Both the position numbers and the translations under genes were made by a program. From Uranotaenia lowii (taxonomy: Eukaryota > Arthropoda > Insecta > Diptera > Culicidae): a stretch of 64,000 nucleotides of DNA. A model generated the notes under the pieces. The model searched no databases, was not told where the DNA came from, and saw only the letters and a program-made list of their open reading frames with translations. The stretch lies in NCBI RefSeq assembly GCF_029784155.1, contig NC_073691.1:129208714-129272713 (forward strand). The letters are read 5' to 3'. Positions 57,408-64,000 of this stretch are shown in pieces. Each line of letters opens with the position of its first letter. The stretch's first letter is position 1.

Positions 57408-57530
57408 GCATAATGAGAACCCCCCCTGGGGCAGAAAAAGCACCATTAATCGGGGCACGAAGACCATTTTCTGCCGGGGAATCTAGTTGCGAATTCAACT
57501 CGATGAAGTCAGGCGAGTCGAAGATTCATC
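57408..57530 (+). repeat. SINE-like repeat, partial copy
   Basis: Shares GCACCATTAATCGGGGCACG and TTTTCTGCCG with 46764-46870 but stops before the tRNA-like part. Confidence 0.6.
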
Positions 57531-57597
57531 AAACAAAGCAATAACAAAATTATCTAGGGCTGTTTGTAGAATACAAACAATTCACACACGCTCATAC

Positions 57598-57917
57598 CAC
57601 TGACCATACTGACTGGACACTCGATTTCGTTTTCTGGATTATTTTTCAACAGTACGCAATATCGATTCCAGAGTGCGCATCGATCGATTTGAAGAAATGT
57701 TATCCCAGTTTGAAAATGCCACCCAACTTAAAAAAACAGGCATATTCTACGATCAAATCGGTCTAAACAGGTACATTTTTCCTACAGGGCATTTTTTGTC
57801 AAATTTTTTAGGTTCGCCACCTGCCGTCGGTATTGCGAACCTACAAAATTTGACAAAAAAAATAGACAGGAAATGGTTGAGTTTTTGTTCTAAGTGTTAT
57901 ATCAGTGTGATCAGTGC
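57598..57917 (+). mobile_element. hAT-like MITE (CACTGACC family), copy 4
   Basis: Full-length copy of about 320 bp. Its left flank is GCTCATAC. The right flank looks imperfect only because a DD37E element later inserted at the TA inside this target repeat; joining the sequence on either side of that element restores CTCATAC. Confidence 0.88.
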
Positions 57918-57922
57918 TCATA

Positions 57923-59215
57923 AAGAGTGATACGGTTAAAATTTGGTCAATATCAACTTGACGTATTTCTTTCAATTTTGCATTTAAATAACCTGAACAC
58001 CCCTCATTTTGAAGGTGTGTGTGTGTGTAGAATATTGCTCCTATTTTGATTTTGGAATTCACTCTTCAGTTGTCAAAATGCCGTCCAAGGAAGAAGAGCA
58101 ACGTATCAAAATTTTGCTCGCGCATCGCGAAAATCCGAGCTACACGCACGCAAAGCTGGCAAAATCGCTAAAAGTGGCCAAATCAACCGTTACAAATGTA
58201 ATTAAAATGTTTGGGGAACGTTTGTCGACAGCCAGCAAGTCTGGATCGGGGGAAAATAGAAAACCGGAAGCCGCTGAGACGACAAAGAGAGTTGCCGGTA
58301 GTATCAAGCGAAACCCTAACCTCCTCTCCGAGATGCCGCAAATAAGCTGGGTGTATCGTCTACAACCGTGCATCGAGCCAAAAAACGAGCCGGACTGTCG
58401 ACTTACAAGAAGGTAGTGACTCCAAATCGCGATGATGAACAAAATACGACGGCCAAAGCGCGATCCGGGAGGCTGTACACGACGATGCTGACGAAGTTTG
58501 ACTGCGTGGTAATGGACGACGAAACCTACGTCAAAGCCGACTACAAGCAGCTTCCGGGACAGGAGTTTTATACGGCAAAAGGAAAGGGAAAGGTAGCAGA
58601 TATTTTCAAGCACATGAAACTGTCAAATTTCGCGAAGAAATATCTGGTTTGGCAAGCCATCTGTACCTGTGGCTTGAAAAGCAGTATTTTCATAGCTTCC
58701 GGGACTGTCAACCAAGAAATTTACGTGAAAGAATGTTTGAATAAACGTCTGCCTTTCCTGAAGAAACACGGTTGTTCCGCACTGTTTTGGCCACATTTAG
58801 CATCTTGCCATTACGGTAAAAAGGCCATGGAGTGGTACGCCGTCAACAACGTGCAGGTGGTTCCCAACGACAAGAACCCTCCTAACACGCCAGAGCTCCG
58901 CCCAATTGAGAAATACTGGGCAATTGTCAAGCGGAACCTAAAGAAGACCAAAAAACTTCTAAGGACGAGCAGCAGTTCAAGGCAAACTGGCTTTCTGCGG
59001 CGAAGAAGGTGGACAAGGCTGTACAAAATCTGATGGCAGGGGTTAAGCGAAGGCCCGGCAATTCGGATTTGGAAAAGCGGAAGCCAAACTGAATATTTTT
59101 CCTGAATTTTATACTAATTAAACTTGAAAAAGAAATTTAATTTGATTTAAAAAAAAAACGATTTCACCGATTTACACGCTTTTTCCCTTGATCAAATTTT
59201 GACCGTATCACCCTT
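57923..59215 (+). mobile_element. DD37E mariner-type transposon, copy C
   Basis: The ends AAGAGTGATACGGTTAAAAT and the complement of AAGGGTGATACGGTCAAAAT are flanked by TA (57921-57922, 59216-59217). At 1293 bp it has the usual length of the family. It belongs to a different subfamily from copies A and B, with distinct termini and protein. Confidence 0.92.
58078..59092 (+). pseudogene. DD37E transposase, copy C (nearly complete, dead)
   Basis: The frame starts MPSKEEEQRIKILLAHRENP. An HTH (HAKLAKSLKVAKSTVTNVIK) and a second helix region (ANKLGVSSTTVHRAKKRAGL) follow. The catalytic part has VVMDDETYVKADYKQLPGQE (first Asp) and the Glu in PELRPIEKYW, 37 residues after the second-Asp position. 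That position is His here (ALFWPHLASCHYG), where copy A has Asp (FWPDLASCHY). Frame shifts occur near 58340 and 58960; allowing for them, the protein runs to TGA at 59090-59092. With the lost Asp and two shifts it cannot be active. Confidence 0.92.
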
Positions 59216-59285
59216 TACATTATGTTTCTGGTGCTTTGTTTGGCGTATGATGTTACTAGCCGTATAATTTAACAATTAAAAAAAA

Positions 59286-59520
59286 TCGATCATGAATGGT
59301 TAGTGGAAAAATAATCACCTCGAACAGAAATCGAACTCTGATTACCTCTCCGACACCTCACCAATAGGCCACATCGTCAGATGTAAACTAGTCAAGCTGT
59401 AGCTCTATAATTCAGTTGACTACATCGAGTTGAATTCGCTACTAGATTAAACGGCAGAAAACGCTCATCGTGCCCCGATTAAAAGCGCTCTGTTCGCCCC
59501 GAGCCAACAAATTTAAGTAA
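59286..59520 (-). repeat. SINE-like repeat with tRNA-like promoter, copy 2
   Basis: On the minus strand it reads AATCGGGGCACGATGAGCGT, then TGGCCTATTGGTGAGGTGTC (A-box-like) and AGAGTTCGATTTC (B-box-like). Matches 46764-47000 for most of its length. Confidence 0.6.
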
Positions 59521-59529
59521 AAACGCGTT

Positions 59530-60450
59530 TTAAAATTGATTTAAGTGAAAAGTCAAAAATTTTATTTTGGTGAAAATTGAGATACGATGTGTACATCATG
59601 TTGCAGTGCGTACATTTTAGATCAAGATAATTTAAAGATCATAAGTGCTTATTTCGTGGTGCTCAAAAATTATAATGTTTTCGTCACTTGAAAACCTAGC
59701 TGGTTTTTTTAAGTATCTCTGTAAAAATGATGAGATGAGATGAGATTCCTTTTTTTTTGTGAAAAATTAATTCTATAGGAAGTACAAAACAAATCCTCAT
59801 GAAAATTTATTTAAAAATATACGTACTTTTGGTGAAAAGAGGAGTGCTTATTATGCCCTGGGTGCTCGTTATACCCTTATCTCCCCTGTTTGGTCGCACC
59901 CTAGATGCTATTGAACTTTGTTTGGAAAATTTAACAAAATGTGATTTAAAGATTTATTTTTATCACTTCAAAATGTTTCCCTTATGAAAAAAAATATAAT
60001 TTAAATACTTATTCAAATATGTCAATCGTTAGAGTATAATACGAACTTCATAATGGCATATTCTCAAAACAGTAGTAAACTCTCAATTTTTTTAGAAAAA
60101 GTTTTCCAAAATGTATATTATGGGTTTAATTTATCCTTTATTACTAATAATTGTCCAATAACGAATTTTTATCTTGTAATTTTCTGTTGAAAAGGACTCG
60201 AAATGCTGTATTTATCATAAAACTAGAAAAATGCGCCTTAAACTATGCACTGACTTCTGGATAGTAGACAAGCTTTTCGAATGCTGAAAAACGAGAACTA
60301 ATATAACAAAACAAAAGCCACGAACCATTTGTATTTGGATTTTGCTAGATTTTGGCCCAGGATCAGAGCACCCTGAATTCAGGAGCAAATTCTCTTTGAG
60401 TAAAGGATCAAGTACCTATCCTTTAAGTTAAAAATATCACAATTTTTTTT
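59530..60450 (+). repeat. Diverged remnant of the GGGGAGAG mariner-like family
   Basis: 59900-60300 aligns with 9060-9540 in the same orientation (TTGAACTTTGTTTGGAAAAT; ATTATGGGTTTAATTTATCC). Divergence is much higher than between the two full copies, and the ends are not visible, so this is an older insertion. Confidence 0.6.
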
Positions 60451-61420
60451 GTCTTACGAAAATGCAAAAGGCTACTTTTCGACATTGTTTTGAAAACTAT
60501 CTAGAAAAGTACTACTTTTTGACATTGTTTTTTTTTTTCGATACAAAAAGTAGGCTTTTTTATTAATTCTTTATTTGAAACGAAGAAGGCTTTTTAAAAA
60601 TCAAAATTTTCTTTGAGAAACAAACATTCTAGTACGGAGTGGCAAAAAATATATTGTTCTAAAAAACTTCCAATAACATAAAAAATAAACACCGACAACT
60701 GAGGGAACATGCATTTAATGCATGCGTCCAACGATAGCCGTGATGTTATAAATTCGTTTTTGTTGCGAAATGAGTTCATCATTGTTGTCAGAAATTCCAA
60801 AACATAGAACAGATGAAAGTTAATGTTGAAAGACGTTCGAAACCATTTGTCTCGTCCCTGAAATTTCTAACTAAAATGATGGATTCATCCGACCTCAAAA
60901 GGTTCAAGTCTTTTCCCGTTGAAAGTTTTTCATAATTTTATCAACATAATTGGCAATCCTGCTTGAAATCTAGATTTTAAGTTGTATTACCTGAAAGGCC
61001 AATTTTTTGAATCAAATACTAATACATATTTTTCTATTCCTAAATGATATTATTCATGAAAATGAGTTAAACAGTTATGATTCTACATTGAAACCACTAA
61101 TCCTAGTCAATATGAGATAAAACTGCCCTGTGATCATCTAAAAAATCTTACATTACGAAGAGCTTCTCAGTGTTCGCTAATCGGAACCGCTAAATCTTGT
61201 GTAAAAGTTAATTATTTTAAATCCAGAGGGCCCATCCTTCATTAAAAATTAGAAAACGTCAGCTAAAACAAATTTTGAAGAAATTGTTAAACATTACAGC
61301 AAAAATTAAATTATAAAAATTCTTGAACATTTAAAAGTGTATTAATGACAAAATCAATTGAAAGGAATTCAATACTGATGTTATGAAATCGCTTTGTACA
61401 TCTTTGAACCTGAAAATAAT
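60451..61420. other. Unassigned DNA
   Basis: Nothing recognised beyond A/T homopolymers and a short direct repeat of TTTTTGACATTGTTTT near 60510 with a similar TCGACATTGTTTTG near 60478. Confidence 0.4.
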
Positions 61421-61619
61421 CACATTTTCGTAGGTGATGGAAAGAGTAAGTGAAATTGGCAAACGTTGTACTGAAGCGGAGATTGCAGGTTAAAGTCCTG
61501 CCGATGAGCCGTTGTATCTTTTTCGAAAAATTCATGATATTTACGGCTTATGTTCTTTCGTTCTTTGATACCTCAGACCTCATGTTTCTCTAACTCTTTC
61601 CATCACCTACGAAAATGTG
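61421..61619. mobile_element. Short inverted-repeat unit enclosing a T-arm-like hairpin
   Basis: CACATTTTCGTAGGTGATGG and the rest of a 30-bp arm (61421-61450) recur inverted at 61590-61619 with one mismatch. Between the arms, near 61486-61502, GCAGGTTAAAGTCCTGC forms a 5-bp stem with a 7-nt loop like a tRNA T arm. It may be a small TIR element or a SINE-like unit flanked by an inverted repeat. Confidence 0.55.
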
Positions 61620-63353
61620 AAAATCTAGTGCAATATACATCAACTTCAATGGCTTTTATAAATATATATTCTACGGCTAATCATAATGCTTGTGCATCAA
61701 TAGTAGTAAAGTTAATGGAGCATCATACTGACCAAATCGGAAAAATAAAAGTTTCTTCAACAGTTTTTAATAGATCAAGAATATGCGTTTTGCTTACTAC
61801 CCAGAGAAAGGATAACATACAACTAACTTTTTAAAAGAAAAATATGAAATCCTAAGGAGAATACGGCATAACAGCCCGCGAACTAAAATCGGAAAACCTG
61901 AAAACCCAAACTAAGGCAATATGTCTCAAAGGAGGATTTTATTGAAATTTTTTAAAGTCTTGAACTACTCCAAAACATAAAAATTGAGAAATGAACAGTT
62001 TCATAAGTTTATTATAAGGAGTTTAGAGTTTGAACCTGTTGCAAAATGAACAATTGATTAATTCGTCAAATTGAACAATTTTTTTTTTAAATAACGGTCT
62101 TTCTTAACTGAAAACAAATGAAAGAAAATCACACCATGAAAAGCTGCAAAAATCAAATACCAGACGTTCACATCCACGTGTGTGAAAAAATAACTGGTGT
62201 ATTTTCATCAGCCGACAAAATAACTAGTTGTGTACCCATGCATCCCATGCGATTAGGCTCGGGTGGCTCCAGAGAGTAAAGTTATAAGGGAAAATGAAAT
62301 CCTTGTTAATTGTATGCTGTGAAAACATTGTGATTGAACTTACCTTAAATATTGCTTGCAATATGTTATTTACAGATCTTCGGTTAAATACTCTTGCTGT
62401 TGATACGTGAACAAAAAACAGTTCATTTTCATTTTATTTATGTGATGATCACTATAATTTACACTAGTTACTAGTAATCAAGTTGAAAATTTTATGTTCG
62501 ATGTCATCAACAATTGTTGTCTTCCTTCCACTTCGGACGTTAAAATTGGTAAACGAGTGAATTTTAACCAATCGAATATAGTATTGCAAAAACTCGTTTG
62601 AAAAGCAGTTTTGGAATAAAATTCAACGCATTCAATTGCGTTACAATTGCACAGGCAAGGTATTCGTTTTCATTTTTTTTTTCATGCAAAATCCTCGATA
62701 TTAATTTGATTGCATAAACACAGGCGCTTTTGGCTGTAAAGTCTATGTACCTGATCTACGATTTATCGTTCGGTGTTTTGAACTAGATGTGATGCTTTTC
62801 TACTATAAACGATTTAAATCTATATAATAATTTTCAAACCGGCTAGAGAAGAAGCTCTTTAGTAAACAAAGTAAACAAATGGAATAACGATCATCGTTCA
62901 TCATCGCTTTGGCAAGGATGATTTTCATTTCCCTAAGATTTCAAGTGTTCTCACCTTCGTGAATTAAATTAAAAGTAAACAAGAAACTTGGCTATTCCTG
63001 TTACAAGCGCACCAAGAACACAATATGGATGACAAACAAAGCAGTTTTCCCGATTCTTCTAAATCAAATGGAGCGCGTCGTGGTTTCCGGTTTAATGAAA
63101 CACGAGATAATGCGATTGAATCTGCCAGGGTGCTAGAGAGCAACATAGCTCGCGCCAAGCCGAGTTATGTAAATAAAAGATGAACTTCATTTACACTTCT
63201 GTCAGAAGCTGCTAAATACATATTTACCAAACCACACCCGCTCCTTCGTTATTCTCTAAACAGTGATCATTGTTTTTACTAGCCTCGAAAATATACAATT
63301 ACTAACTTAACCCCTGTGTGCGTTGCAACACACCCATTTAGGAAAAAATAATA
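61620..63353. other. Mostly unassigned; one possible small exon at 63024-63182
   Basis: At 63024-63182 the plus strand encodes 52 codons (MDDKQSSFPDSSKSNGARRG and onwards) ending in TGA, in a locally G+C-rich patch. The composition is protein-like, but there is no recognisable family or clear splice border. The rest shows nothing. Confidence 0.3.
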
Positions 63354-63657
63354 AGAGCAAATTCTCTGTTGTTGGGAAAAAGTGGTAGAAATTTTGTCAT
63401 TTTGAAAATTTTACCATGCGAAAATGTTTTCAAAATCTTTGAGCGTTGTATTTTTTTCACAGCACTGTTTCCATTTCAGCCGTACGTGATAGAAATATTG
63501 CTATTTTTGCATCACAGCATGCGAAACTACAACACGTGTTGTTAAAAAAACTTGAAGGCCACAGATCTTGAAAACGTGTTTGCTAGCAAAATTTTCAAAA
63601 GGTGCTTAAAGTGACAAAATTTCTACCACTTTTTTCCAAAACCAGTGAACTTGCTCT
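63354..63657. mobile_element. Palindromic MITE (AGAGCAAG family), copy 2
   Basis: Full-length copy matching 18277-18577 in near mirror orientation, with the central ACAACACGTGTTGT and the right end CCAGTGAACTTGCTCT. The left end is mutated (AGAGCAAATTCTCTG). Confidence 0.75.
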
Positions 63658-64000
63658 CAGCCTGCCTCGCCTGGAGAAAAAATTTCGCGTAATGTTTCCT
63701 ACACGCTCTTTTTTTAAACTCAAAATTAAGTAGTTTTGGATCAAAACAGCACTTCGGTGGCAGCCCTCAACTTTGAGTTTGACTGGGCAATCGCAAAACT
63801 AAGTTGTGGCTTCTTCGTCACTTACTACAAACAGCCAGCAGGTGCCGGGTAAAGAATCACACAAGCAGTTTCATGCTGTCGATAAAAAACAATGCCCTAA
63901 GCTCATATTTTCACCATCTATTCGTTTCTTCTACCCAAAGCGCTCTAGCTTTGACCTTTCCACCTATCAATTTTCATGTCTGTCTTAATTGCTCTCTAAT
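63658..64000. other. Unassigned DNA at window end
   Basis: A 60-codon frame at 63806-63988 is not recognised. Nothing else seen. Confidence 0.35.

Noticed and set aside
1..64000. Ribosomal RNA or functional tRNA genes
   Set aside because: No stretch has a complete cloverleaf or rRNA core. The tRNA-like pieces at 46910, 59340 and 61486 are incomplete.

Overview
This window looks like intergenic or intronic DNA from a dipteran insect, most likely a mosquito. This is an inference from three things: very high A+T, short GT-AG introns, and the transposon families present. These include IS630-Tc1-mariner elements with DD37E catalytic spacing (a group first described in mosquitoes), hAT, pogo, piggyBac-like and Harbinger-like elements, a Penelope-like element, RTE-like and other LINEs, and an LTR element with a tRNA-Ser primer site. 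No complete host gene was recognised. The best host candidate is a minus-strand first coding exon with a signal-peptide-like sequence and a splice donor (36884-36964).

Layout. 633-2901 and 4672-8128 are two copies of one hAT-like family (ends TAGGGTTACC). The first carries nested piggyBac-like (790-1316) and mariner-like (1415-2360) insertions. The second carries a 2.15 kb retro-insertion with a 20-bp target duplication, itself holding a Harbinger-like MITE. 8901-10317 holds a second mariner-like copy and the first of four copies of a 325-bp hAT MITE. 10500-15830 is a scattered inverted array of a monomer of about 130 bp centred on a 10-bp-arm palindrome, interrupted by two more TIR elements. 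17612-18577 holds two short MITEs. 19912-23760 is a dead pogo-type transposase on the minus strand, split by a nest of elements. 26132-27184 is a dead Penelope-like RT plus GIY-YIG frame. 29252-34188 is a young LTR element that lacks recognisable gag/pol and carries a striking array of repeated hairpins just downstream of its primer site.

35358-36457, 38162-43516 and 57923-59215 are three dead DD37E transposons. The middle one is a Russian doll: a 2.2 kb long-inverted-repeat element (itself containing a hAT element), another hAT element, a cassette with exon-like structure, a MITE and a coding-like filler. 45098-46409 is the 3' end of a GC-rich LINE with internal tandem repeats. 47701-50086 holds two TIR elements that share ends but have unrelated interiors. 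51945-54636 is an RTE-like LINE. From about 54650 to 64000, apart from the third DD37E element, MITEs and SINE-like pieces, little is recognisable.

Main theme. At least four different TIR element families here enclose small two- or three-exon transcription units (GT-AG introns of 49-82 nt, poly(A) signals, short frames) that do not resemble transposases. In two of them the first intron starts directly after an ATG. Together with the hairpin array in the LTR element's leader, this is the most promising candidate for undescribed biology. All calls are from reading the sequence by eye; no database search was possible.
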